Below, piece by piece: positions 40,101 through 52,427 of a DNA stretch of 64,000 nt. The notes beneath the pieces are model-generated. The model saw only the letters and a list, made by a program, of their open reading frames with translations. It had not been told where the DNA came from and did no database searches. Each line of letters begins with the position of its first letter. The first letter of the stretch is position 1. This DNA comes from Apis mellifera. Lineage: Eukaryota > Arthropoda > Insecta > Hymenoptera > Apidae. Position numbers and translations under genes: made by a program. The stretch covers positions 55,001-119,000 of the forward strand of contig NC_037644.1 in the NCBI RefSeq assembly GCF_003254395.2. Reading direction: 5' to 3'.

Positions 40101-41539
40101 TGGAGCAATGCAAAGAAGAAAAGCGCAAAAGTGTAGCGGCGAGAAAAACGGCAACTTCAACGGTACTGCATTTGGCAAATCGTCAAAAGTTCTTTAACCT
40201 TTCGGGGCAAGGTGGAGAAAACGGTTTCGTGTATACGAGATAATAAAGCGACAATACAATATTCAATTAAGATGGAAATGAAAATAGGAAATGGATAAAT
40301 GACAGGTGTACAAAGGTATTTACGGACCTCTCAAATGCGAAATAATTTTTGCCATTAATAATTATAGGTTTGCTTTGATGCTTAATTACATTTAGAAATC
40401 ATTAAAACGTTGCAAAACAAAAACCTTCGGCCGGCTATGCATGCCAATAAACTTTCTTAATACAGTAATAATGAACGGAACGATATTATAGCAAGAGTAG
40501 TTAACGAAATTTCATGAAAACAGAACCTTAGCCTACATTCGAGTAACCGAGAGATGTTTTATGAAACAAATGATATAAATTTTAATTACAAATATTAAAA
40601 TTCTTGATATATTCTTTCGAATATTTAATTTTCGAACTAAATATTCCTCTCATTGGAGAAGCATCGTACGTGTGAAACTTATTTATTCCAAAATATTAAA
40701 GTTAAAATTATATTCAATATGAATATTGTGTACAATAAAAGTATATGTAATTAATGTAGAGTTAGTATCAATAAAATTTTATCAAGTTATAAAAAAAATT
40801 CCTACTTCGTATATCACCAGCGAAAAGCATCAAATAATTCACTTTACTATACGTTGCGTTAGAATATATTCGTTCCTTTTTTAATCCATTATAACTAGAA
40901 AATAATACAATTTTCATACACGAGATATCATATACATCACCGAGTTATACGGAGAAACGTAGAAGATATAAATTTCCGTCAAAGAAGATCAATAATTTTT
41001 TTCTAAAAAATAGATACAATAATAAACGCTATATGGAAATCCGTTACAGGAAAATCTTTCTATTTTATTCAGTTAAAAGTTTATAGCAAAGAAATAATAA
41101 AATTTACACGACACTGTAAATTCCTTCCTCCATATCCTCTTATACAATATTTTTCACCGCAACTTTTTTAATTGCGTAAAATAAAAGAAATATTATTTTA
41201 AGTTGAATAACAGCTATATAAAAAGAAAAATTGAATAAAATAATAAACACTCTTCCTTCTTTCCCAGACTTATTCCCAAAACATTTTACAATTTCTCAAA
41301 TAAACTTCTATTATAAAAAATCTTACATTTTTTCCATTCTCTATAATGAAAAATATATATAATTGCATTACAGTGTCGACGGGGAGAATTTAATCGGGAA
41401 ATGAAGGGTGAGGATGGGAGAAAAAAGGCAGAATTCGCATTCCTCGCGCGGGATTCCCCGTTCGCGTGTCGCTCAAAGTTAAGTATAAACGTCTCGTGAC
41501 GGCCGAATGATTCGAAAGCGGAATGGTCGAGCATGTGAC

Positions 41540-41629
41540 GAGGCCCTCGTGGTCACTCACGTGCTATTCATAACCTGAACTCGAGACGGCTCGTTCCGCG
41601 CGCAGTTTTCGACCAACGAGGGACGCCTC
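41540..41629. other. Imperfect inverted repeat (possible hairpin)
   Basis: GAGG, CCCTCGT and GGTC at 41540-41554 pair with GACC, ACGAGGG and CCTC at 41611-41629. That is 15 pairs with a 1-nt and a 3-nt bulge on the 3' arm and a loop of about 56 nt. It lies in a GC-rich island. Too few pairs for a confident microRNA precursor. Confidence 0.3.
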
Positions 41630-43935
41630 ATGGTGACCCCCAACGAGCGCATACTCACGTGTATCGCGATTTTAACCTTTCCTATTCCTGCGCGCGACAT
41701 GTTGCGAATATCACGCTTCTTCCGTCCGATACTTTGTTTCTACCTTTGCCTTTTAACGTTCGAATTTTTTTTTTTTTTCTCTTTTCGATCAGAAAAAATA
41801 ATCTCTGTATAAATTTATATTTGAAGAAACGAATGGAGAAATAATTGGAATAATTTTTACTAAAATTGCTTTTCTTAATTACAATTTTAGGAGAGGAAAG
41901 TAAATTCTTATCGTGTTTCTATCGCGTGTAGATTTATGTACTATCTTATGAAGAAGTGTTTATTATAGTTATAATAATATATTTTAATTATTAATTCGAT
42001 ATGAAAATAATGATTAGGTAGATTGTTATGATAGATATTTCCAGGAACAATGATAAATTTTCATGAAAAATTCCTGGAATACGTGACAAGATATTTTAAT
42101 AGAATCAGATTTAAAATGAGGGAAAAAGAATTTAAACGATATTAATTAAAACCATCTCATTATGAATCATGAGAAATAATTGTCGAATGCCTATTAAATT
42201 GGCCGATTTCCGAATAAGATGTAATAACAAGTATAAAAGTATTCTATATCGATGAGCTTCTAAGCAGATGTCTTCTCTCGTTTCTTTTCTTCGCGATGGC
42301 AAGATATCGGTTTAAATAAGGGTTTAAGGTTGCGACCTAATTTTCTTCGACAGGTGCAGTTGCCACGTGTGGCCAAATATTTTTACATAAGATTTAGAGG
42401 AGTAAATCACGGCCACGCCACGAGTATGGTTGATGCAACGAGCATATTAAAAACAGCAAATGTCGAAGTGAAAAAAAAAAAAAGAAGCGTTTAAGCGACG
42501 AATGTTGAAATAATTGAATATTGAATTTCAAAGCAAACAACGTTCGAGTAATGAAAAATAAAAAAAAAAAATGATCTTTAAACCTTATTTCAAAAAGAAT
42601 GTTATACGATAAAAATGAGTTTTGAAATATTAGTTGTTCAAGTAAACGAATAATGAATAGATGAATAAATGAGTATTTATAAACAATTGAATCGAAGCAA
42701 AGAATAATTATAAATGTTATTTTTTTTATAAATTTTGTAATAGCACTTTCGTTAATTCTTTTCTCATGAAAATAACGTAAAATTATTCAAATTATTCAAA
42801 TTAATTCGTATAATTGGAACAAGTATTTCTGTTCTCCGATTTCAATTAGAAAAAATAGTTAGAAGAACGGATAAATGATGCAATGCAAGAAAAAAAAATT
42901 CGTTTTATAAGATGATCTTAATATTATGGAAGGAGGTTGTCTTTTTTATTTAAAAATTATTGCATTAATTTAACGTAACAAAGTAACATCTCTGAATAAA
43001 GGTTAACGAGATGTTTTGCAATAATTCACAGTTTTAAAAAATAAGTCGTAAAAATAGGAAAGCAAACAAAATAGAAAATTAATTATTATTTACACTAATT
43101 ACCGAGCTATTGCGTATGTGATCATAGAACGTGACAAATTCGACAAATTTTCCATCGTACCTTATAATTTTGATTTCTCCTTGAAAAATTGTTTCTCATT
43201 TTATCTCTTTATTTTACTTTCAAAACTATTCAAAAATTATGACTTACAAATATAAGTTCTTTCTAAAAAAAAAAATTGTTTAAAATTTTCAAATTGTGAT
43301 AAATCAGATAAATCAAAATTTTCATTTCCAATGCAATTCTTTCCATTTTATTCACTTTCAATCCATCTTCTCTCTTAATCGAATTCTTCCTCTTCCTATA
43401 ATGTTAAAATACAGATATTATATTTTCAATATAATAACTTTTTAATTTTTTACTAATGTCACTTAATGTTATATTAATTTTCCAAACACACTAATTTAGC
43501 AAACTTTCTAATTTTGATTACACACGAAAGCATCACTTTTATTATTTCCTCCGCAAATAATTTCTCTTTCCTCCTCCTCTCTCTTTATCTCCTATCTCTT
43601 TTCAGATCACGTAACTACGTCCATCAAAAATTCTTCTCTTTTCCTCAGCATTCTGAAAAAATTACACTTGGAAACACTACTCTCTGCATCCCTTCCATAA
43701 AATCGATTTTTCTCAATCCTTATTCATTCAGACAGTTCGTTTCGAGACGAGCATGGAATCCTCGCGATAAAAAGAATCGATTCAATCGATGTCGCGATGC
43801 TAATGAAAATTTTCTTCTCCACGCTTACAGAAACGAGATATGCGTGGTTATGCACACGTTACGCACACTTCTCGACGAATCGTCATACGTAACGCACGCA
43901 AACCCGCACTTTATTTCCTGCGGCCTCCGAGCTCG

Positions 43936-43945
43936 ATTACGTAAT
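43936..43945. promoter_or_regulatory. PAR-bZIP/E4BP4-type site ATTACGTAAT
   Basis: ATTACGTAAT is a perfect 10-bp palindrome matching the consensus of PAR-bZIP and E4BP4 factors (Pdp1 and vrille in flies). It sits in an island rich in ACGT cores; five further TTACG words occur at 44139-44208. No nearby gene can be linked. Confidence 0.3.
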
Positions 43946-46466
43946 ACAACGTCGAGAAGGTCTACGATCTGCAACACGTGTGCTATGACGTTCAGACGTT
44001 CAGTAGTCGTAACCGATGTAAAGTTTCGCCTTTTTTTCCTCTTTGTTCCAACGTGGAATTCCGGATATCTAGAAGAATTTTTCCACCCGCAATTTTCGGA
44101 CAAATAAAAAATAATATTTATAGTCGTGAGAGCAACGATTACGTGTGTAAGCGTTACGTTGGGCGATTACTTGTAAGATTACGTGAGAATTACGTGAAGC
44201 GTTACGCGTATTGATTTTTAGAAAACATTTCGCTTTTTAAAATGGGAAATTTATTGTGTGAGGAATAAATTTGAATAATTGAATTGCGATTACGGTGAAT
44301 GCGGTTTGATATTTCACGGTGGCTAATCGTACAGTTTATGCTTTGAATACTGGTATTCGGATTGATTGAAATATTAGCAGTTTAAAAGATATATGTTTAG
44401 GTTAGGTACAATGGTCAAATATGAAATACCGATACTCTAAACCGTTTCGGAATATGGAACACCGATATTTAAAGATATATGAACGTGATATGTAATTCTT
44501 ATGTAATTCTTATGTAATTTTTTCAAATATTCTTCTATCAATTAATAATATTATCAATTATCGTGATATTGAATATTTGATATTGAAAACAGATACATTT
44601 AATATTATAATTAGAATATCAGATCTACAAAATATTTAAATAGTAATACGAGAATTCTATCGATTCTATTAACAATTACATGTAGATATTCATTTACAAT
44701 ATTTACGAATTATTTAAAATTTTATATAGAATATTGATTTCACTTATTAATCGCTATTTAAATTTTAGATCAGAATTTAAAAACTCCTCATCTTAAGCTA
44801 ATCTAATCTAATTATAATTTATAGAACGAAATCAACAATGATTTTCTCCAATATTTCTATAAAATTTGCAAAATTTACTCGGATCTTATAATATATATAT
44901 ATATATTTAATATTTTATAAACATTCTATTATTCAACTATTCAACTATTGTTATCCATTAAAAGAAGAAACGTGGTTAATTTCTCCGGAAGAAACTTGGT
45001 TGCTGTGCTCTGCACGTCATGTTAGTTATTCGAGAATCGATATTAAGGTGCGAGACTCGGCCTGTTACGTAATAAACAACGTGGCCCAACTTTCAAGGCA
45101 CGTATGTTCACGCATATTCATCCTCATTCCTGCTATTTTGTCAATGTTATACTTAGCATCTCTTTATACGCTCTGCATACGTATACTGAAACTTTATAAC
45201 TGATTGACAAAGACCATTTGTGTGTTACAATCTTGGAAAGTGTGATTATTTTTAAATGTACATTCCTATGTTATTTCTTTGTCTCATTAATCAATGATTT
45301 AAATGATACACGCGATTACAAAGAAGAAGATACTTTCAATTCTATGTAACTTTGTACTAAATGATTTACGAATGTCGATATTTCTTAAGTATGTCAAAAT
45401 TTTTCAATACTATTTGATAGTATAAAAACTTTAATTTTTATTATGATTACTTTTTAAAAAATAAATAAATAACTATCTCATAATAATAATATCCTAATTT
45501 AAATGTTAAATATTCGAAAATAATTGAAATCCACAAAAAATACACAATTTTATAACGAAAATAAATAATATTCAAATTATTATAAAGTATAAGATGGAAG
45601 GAAATTCATATAAAATGAAATAAAAATATATTATAAAATAAATATGAAACAAATATAAATGTAAATAAAAATATAATTTTTAATGATTATTTTAAACAAA
45701 TATTTTTAAAATTAAATATTATATATGATAAAACATTAATGATAAAGTAAAAAAAAATTATTCTGTTTTTATTATGGTTACAAAGATATAAAATTCTATA
45801 AATTTTTAATCTACTTCACTAAAAAAATCTAATTACAATCTAAAAACATGCAACATTTCATTTAATATATAATGGTAACATTGCTGTTTTTAATTTATAG
45901 AATATGAATATAAATAGGATAAGAAAAGATAATCTCTGCACCTAGTAGTACGAGTCAATAATTGCGTCCACTCATAGGGGTTAGCTAATATAGAACGAAA
46001 AATTTATATACAATACATATATAATATGATTGTTTGTTATTAAACAAAAAAACTAAATTTTATATGAATATGTTTTTTTCGATACACGTTGCATATTTTA
46101 TTTAACTCTGAATAATTTATCGAACTCGGATTACATCAAAGTAAATTGATACGAGTTATAATAGGTTATTTAAAATGTTCACATACTTTTTCTATACTAA
46201 TTTGATATCTTTATTTACCGATCTGTCTCTAATAATCATCTGCAATTTCAAAAAAATCTAACTCTCTTTGCGAAAACATAGTCATAAAAATCGATTTAAA
46301 GTTTGGATTTTCCGCAGAAATGATTCCATTATTTCTCTACTATTCGTAGAGGACGAAATAAAATAGTTTGTAAGTAAGCAAACATTCCTAGCTTTTTCAT
46401 AACAGCATTCATTCGTAAGTTCGAGCAGGACAACGATCAAGGCGCAACGGCTACCTATTGATTCAC

Positions 46467-46510
46467 CCCCCTCTCCCTCTCCCTCTCCTCTCTCCCTTTC
46501 TCTCGTCTCC
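46467..46510. repeat. CT-rich (CTCTCC)n tract
   Basis: Pyrimidine-only microsatellite. It produces the Gly/Glu/Arg run in a minus-strand ORF at 46282-46704 that is probably not coding. Confidence 0.85.
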
Positions 46511-47422
46511 GTGGATCTTTGACCCCCCCAAAGAATGTATCCTAGAGTGAAAAAGTGAATGTCAAGGGTTGTGGATTCTTGGCTAGTACACAATTTTGTA
46601 CGAATGGGGATACGAAACGGTCTCGCCCCAATCGACCATCGGAAATGAATAAAAAATCCATTTAAGAACACGACTAGAGAGCAAAAAAAAAAAATACAAT
46701 ACATTTTCCATGGTATTTATAAATTTTATTTATTTTTTATTATGAAAAACAATTTGTTTTATATATTTATTCGATTTATACGTGAAACTTTTATTTCTTT
46801 AAAAGAGTAGTTGTACGATTAATTTAGCCGCGCCCATGAAGATTAATTGAAATGAAGACTGAAATGGCGAATCAAGAGAAATAGGATTCTTGATAAGAGA
46901 TATTAATTTAAAAAAAATAAAATAAAAATATACAAATTAAAAGAGGAAGGCGCATTCTTACGGAATATGCATTAAAATTTGTGAAATTATGATCTTAGGG
47001 AATTGTAAAGATATGTAGATTTCTTTTTATACGAGTTTCAAATTATCCCTCAAAATATTCCTTAGAGTTTTTCAGAATAATTTAAAAAAAAAAAAATATC
47101 TTTAAAAAAGTATCTAATAATAATCGTTAAACAATAGTTGTATTTGAAACTTTATTTTCTAAAACACTATTTTCTAATACTTCTATATTTTGAGATTTGT
47201 CGTGAGTTTATTAAAAATTATAATTGATCGATCCTTGAAATTTAAAATAAATATATTTGTATTAAGCAGAATATTATATCAATTATATAAAAAGAATTTT
47301 ATTCTTTTATTCAGGAATAACAATTCTAGAGAAGAAAGTTATCCTATAAAATCATTCGTTTCATTTTATTTTGTCTGAGGAAACAGAAGAAAAAAAATTG
47401 CAATATTGCACAAGTTTAAGTA

Positions 47423-47485
47423 TAATATATATATATATATATATATACATACATACATACATATATATACATATATATACATTAG
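47423..47485. repeat. TA/TACA compound microsatellite
   Basis: (TA)n, then (CATA)n, then interrupted (TA)n. Confidence 0.9.
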
Positions 47486-50102
47486 ATACACGTTATAAGC
47501 ATAAATCATAAGGAATGATTCATACAATTGAGATAAATCGTTTTTTTTTGTTAAAAGAAAAAAATAATAATAAATGATTCAATCAATTTATGAAAAAAAT
47601 AAATAATCTTCCAACTTTTCTAAAGTGTAATTATATTTTAACTACAATTATCCAAGTTATTATTTCAAGCGAATCAATAAAAAAAAAGTAGTAATAATAA
47701 AATATATTAAAATAATTTTTCTTTATATTTTGTTATGAAAATAAATTTGAAAAAGTTAATTTCTATTAATTGCAATTAACGATATTTTACTTTAAAAAAA
47801 AAACAATATGATTTATTATGAAATTTAAAATATTTTATGAAATATTTGAATTTTGATTATCTAGCTATCCTAATATTGATATAAAAAAACATTAACATTA
47901 GCATTATAGCATTAATTTACTAAAGAATTCTATTACAAAATGAGTGTTAATCTTTTTCTCCAAGTATTATGTACATATATACATAAGTATTACAAATAAG
48001 TACTATATATACGTATTACATTTTGTACATAGTATGTTAATAATAAGTCAATATTATAATATTAATTCTAATGCTATAATATTCTTTTGAATCAGTTATT
48101 AATAAAATTTATTATGTAATATATATTATAAATAACAAAAAGTACTTAAAATAACATAATAATAAATTTCAATAAATTTTGTAAATTCTTTTTAAACTTC
48201 TAAACTAATAGATTATACGTATATATTATAGTATAAATATGTAATTTAAATTATTTATTTTTTATTTAGTTAATGATTAATGATAAAAAATAATACAAAA
48301 TTTTAATTTCCTTTCATATCCAATAATGATAATTATTGAATTATTCATGAACTACTAAATATCGAAATATCATATAAATTACGCAATTCACAACTTTCGA
48401 AAAAAAATATTTTCTACGATATACCTTAACCTTTAAGAAAAATGGAACGGAATTCTATACGAAATTCTTTTCAGACACTTCTACAATTTTCTTATGGTCA
48501 ATCACATATATTTTATAAAGTTATAAAAGGAAAACACGAATAAAAAAAATAATATTAATTTTTCAATCATTTCACGTATTTTTTAACGTCTTTTGTAGCG
48601 ATAAAACGCGCATGCGTCAAATATTTTAAACTTGTATATAAAATTGCATCAGTTTAATAACGACACACACAAAAAAAACAATTGATAATATTTTAACCAA
48701 AACAAATAAAGTATAATTAAAATCTTAAATAAAATAAAATAGAAACTATTGATATATTTAAAGTATAAAAATTTTTTTTTGTATATTTCATACAGATACT
48801 ACCTTTTTTTTAGCTACACACATAAAAAATCTATTACGCAATTTCAAAAATAAATTATGATTGACGAAAATACAGAAAAGATATATTCGATTTGCTTCTT
48901 TTTATTCACAAAAAACACAAAAATATACAAAAATTATCTTTTTTTATTAAACTAATGCACACATTGAAATCGAGCGAAATACCCATTACATATAGCCACG
49001 TTTTCAAGATTGCATTTAAGAAACTACATAAATATTAGATGACTGCATAAATTTGACATGCGATCTAGGTTGCGAACTGTGCTCCACCTATATTTATATT
49101 TTCGTAAACATCGATTACCTAATCTGGATTCTTTTATATTAATGATTATGAATTATCTATTTATAATATTAAATATGAAATAAAAAGATAAATACATAAT
49201 ATATAATATCAAAAATATGAAATTAGAAATTTAAAAAGAATATTATAAAATTTATATTTATATATATATATATATTTATGTAACCTATTATAATATATAA
49301 TCTATGATATATAATTTGCAAATCGCAAAAAATCATTTTAGGAACGTCATCAATATAAAGGAAAAAAATAAAATAAGAATAAAAATAATGTAATTTTTTA
49401 TTGAAAAATGCAAAATAAAATGCAAAAAAATAAATATAGAAGAAAATATCTTACCTAATAGTATACGGAAATATATAACAGTCAACTATAAACCCTCATA
49501 ACCTTATCGGACGCAGATAACATGAACTGGACTGATAAATGAAATGTGATGTACAAGCAAGATATTTAAAAAAAAAAAAATAAAGAAAATTAATAAATAA
49601 TAAATATAAATTCTACAAAAATATTAAAAAAAAATACACTTGATTATTGCTAAGAGTTTATTATCATTCTAACCTAGCATGCTTACATATTTTTATCATT
49701 CGACTATGGATGAAATTAAATATCAAAATAAATATACTTTAATATAAACTAGATTATCAAGAAAATAAACTAGTGTTATTCGATTATTAAGCTCGATTAT
49801 CAAACCAAGAATAATGTATAATTTACGAAAGAATTAATTACAAACACATGTTTCAATACATAAAAATGAATTCCAACAATGATAGATCTTTTTTTTTATT
49901 TTTTTTAATATGTAGGTCATTGTATTTATTGATTATAAAAAATTTATTTGTATAAAAAAGAAATAAAAAATACAATTCTTTTTTATCTTTTAATAAAATT
50001 CTATATATATATATATCTACTCACAATACCGGATACCACCATCTTTATATCCCGTTTCTTATTCGGTGACATGCGATTGAAATGGTTTATTGATATAATC
50101 TA

Positions 50103-50330
50103 TTAATCAATCTGATTTCTCAAATCCTTCATAATACGTTTCTTTACGTTGTTTGTAATTTCTTTAGTTTTGCCGGGATATCTATCATTTATTAACTTTG
50201 AAACTTTTAATATCTCAAGATTTAGAATATAATAACTCTCGCGGGCTAAATCTTTCAAAAACAAAACGCATTTCGCTTTAAGATTTGAAACATTGCAACG
50301 ACAAACACAAAAGTCTCCTATGAAAAATAA
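50103..50330 (-). CDS. Possible terminal exon, unidentified Lys-rich C-terminus
   Basis: The minus-strand frame is open from about 50375 with no ATG until near its end. A candidate acceptor is TTATTTTTCATAG (just before about 50320). It encodes a complex, charged sequence including NLKAKCVLFLKDLARESYYI, LNLEILKVSKLINDRYPGKT and KKRIMKDLRNQID to TAA. An AATAAA signal on the same strand follows about 20 nt after the stop. The helix-rich, basic character and the close poly(A) signal look gene-like. I could not find an upstream exon in phase, and the family is unrecognised. It may also be a chance ORF. Confidence 0.3.
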   Translation of the reverse strand, partial: LFFIGDFCVCRCNVSNLKAKCVLFLKDLARESYYILNLEILKVSKLINDRYPGKTKEITNNVKKRIMKDLRNQID

Positions 50331-51308
50331 TTCAAAACAGAGGTTATAAAAGAACACGCGGTACACGGATGGCAATACTTATAGTTTTTGCACTAGAGTT
50401 TACACTGAATATATTACAGAGTTGGGTATAGATGGAAGCAGCGTATTAAAACGGGTTATCGACGACGAAGATACTTCGACAATCGAGAAAAACAGGCTCT
50501 AATACGAGAAAATAGCATCGCGTAACGTACCGTAAACTTGCGTGTAGAACACTTGCTTTAGCTAGACACATTTCTACGAAGAAGGAAAGTCATGGAGGAT
50601 GCACGGATCGATGACTGGCTGGGAAACGGTCCCGGACAGAATGGCAAAATTCGCTGGTAATATCGCGCACTGTCACCGAATAAAATGAACTATTTGTAAC
50701 CTCGTTTGACTACGCGACAATTGTCCCGTGCCCTTGTTTATCATAACGGGAACGCATTTTTTTTTTTGTTGCCGGACAAAAAAGACAGCGGGACACGATA
50801 TGTCATGATCAAGAAAAATGTTTTCTGAAAATTATTCTATAATTTCGAAAAATGACCTCGAGATTATGCAAGAATCACGATTACGGATAATGGCCAGGGT
50901 GTATACATTCGATATTACGTAGATGATAGAATAGCAATTCACAAATGGAATGTTCTACGATAAATGTCTAAAAACGAGTTGTGATTAGCAACGTTTATTT
51001 CCGGTAATAGATCAATGACTAGACTGAGAACATGCGACCACGAGATGCATTCGAAGGTTTCGAAAGCATGCACAACGTTAGACATACACGACATTCGTGT
51101 GTTTCCCAATAAATTTCATCGATAAGAAACACTCACTGCCAATGCTGAGAGTTCTCCATCGTGTTTTTCGCTTAGAACCCTTCTTGCCCATTTCTTGCGA
51201 AGACCGAGCTGGTCCTCCTCCCTTCTGTCTCTCGTCTCCCCAGCGATCTCGGCCAACCTTCTAGAACGACAGCTCCACCAAAACCATGTTGATCATGATT
51301 GATCTTAC

Positions 51309-51535
51309 CACTACCTTCGCGGTAGCATTTTATGAACTGTCCACCGACCAGAGTATCCCGCGTTACTAGTCTTTTTGAGAAAAAAAGCTTTGGAACGAAA
51401 CGAACCAACAAACGAGGCCTGCCCGTAGCAGAAGACAACTCTAATACGTAATCCGCGCCGCACGAATAGCGACCGCATACTGCTGTCCCCACCTCACCCC
51501 TCCCTGTTGGTCCCCACCCTTTTCGCGCTGATCCC
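51309..51535 (-). other. Candidate non-coding first exon of a leftward transcript
   Basis: A GC/CpG-rich block ends on the minus strand in a good donor, AGTG/GTAAGA at 51309/51308. Its minus-strand ORF (51492 down to 51172) is unrecognised and runs through the donor, so the block is more likely untranslated. It sits about 300 bp from the aladin promoter in divergent orientation, so it could be the 5' exon of the left gene or of an independent transcript. The start coordinate is approximate. Confidence 0.3.
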
Positions 51536-51769
51536 CTACCACTGCTTGTGTCATATTCGATATATTGTGCTATATGTTCAATTTCTAATCATATTTCTAC
51601 GATTTGAAAAGATTTTTTCATAAAAAATATATACACATGATATTTCTAAACTAAATTATAATACAGGAATGTATAGATATTGAATGTCATACAAATTTTC
51701 AACAGTAAAACTAATTAAAAGTTTAAACTTTTAGACTAAAACTTTTTGAATAAGAGCCAATTGTCACAT

Positions 51770-51850
51770 GCGCAATAGTTTAATGATTCTGTGTCATGAT
51801 TGGATGTTGCCATAGTAACCAGAGTAAGCTTTTACCCGCCATTTTATCCG
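51770..51850 (+). promoter_or_regulatory. Aladin promoter region with RFX X-box
   Basis: GTTGCCATAGTAACC at 51806-51820 is a near-perfect palindromic X-box (GTTGCC, 3-nt centre, GTAACC), the binding site of RFX factors. Upstream is CATGCGCAAT (51768-51777, NRF-1-like half). Downstream is CCCGCCATTTT (near 51836), matching the YY1/Pho core. There is no TATA box. This is typical of a TATA-less housekeeping promoter. It lies 250-300 bp upstream of the aladin ATG, in front of a likely short untranslated exon. Confidence 0.5.
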
Positions 51851-51867
51851 GCTTCAGACATATTAAG
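51838..51867 (+). other. Likely 5' untranslated exon of aladin
   Basis: CATATTAAG/GTATAA supplies a donor at 51868, and the acceptor ACTTTTATAG at 52035-52036 starts the ATG-containing exon at 52037. The transcription start is not defined. Confidence 0.45.
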
Positions 51868-52068
51868 GTATAATCTTTTTTCTATCATAGAAATACTTTT
51901 AAAAACTTTTTTTAAATTCTACTCATTCTAATAATTGTACTTAATATTTTTAAGAAAATTATTTTATGAATTTATTATTTCTTATTTGAATATATAATAA
52001 AATAAATATATTTTTTTCATTTTTTTACTTTTATAGGTTAAGCAAATTTATTCATAAAACGAATAATC

Positions 52069-52427
52069 ATGATGAAAATATTATCATTGCATGAATTCGA
52101 TGTTCCTTCCTCCGATGAATTGGCTACTGTCGCACTTATAGAAGATGTTTTACATTATTGTGAATATGAAAACCTAACAGATGAATTGCAACCTTTTTTT
52201 AAATATGTGCGAGAATATCCCGAGATTTCTATTACTCCTGATATTCTTGCCACACGTGAAACGGCACATACTATTTGTGCTGATGATTTATTTTTGCCAG
52301 TTCATGATAGCATTTTTAAAAAACTTGCTAGCATATGCAGAGAAAAAGGATTTATTGAAGCTGTCTGTTTGGCTGCATCTGCAGAACCACAAGAAGTAAC
52401 ACCAATTTTGCATTGGATAGCTACAAG
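52069..52427 (+). CDS. AAAS: Aladin coding exon 1 (N-terminal domain)
   Basis: Encodes residues 1-120 (Arg120 split 2/1), the region before the propeller, starting MMKILSLHEF and ending ILHWIATR. Donor ACAAG/GTATCA at 52428. If the intron were retained, translation would stop within two codons (TAA). Confidence 0.9.

Larger units (their letters stand above)
33918..50100. other. AT-rich non-coding stretch with scattered GC-rich islands
   Basis: No protein gene is supported. GC-richer islands lie at about 35000-35300, 37480-38060, 41370-41720 and 43730-44220. A short pyrimidine tract lies near 46470. The islands may be regulatory elements or unrecognised short exons. Long ORFs in them (for example 43514-44107) lack recognisable motifs and often start at non-ATG codons. 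Confidence 0.5.

Noticed and set aside
43514..44107. Plus-strand ORF of 197 codons
   Set aside because: Starts at TTG, no recognisable motif, an opposite-strand frame is also open, and composition follows the GC island; treated as compositional.
46282..46704. Minus-strand ORF of 140 codons
   Set aside because: The central Gly/Glu/Arg run derives from a CT microsatellite, and no conserved-looking motif flanks it.
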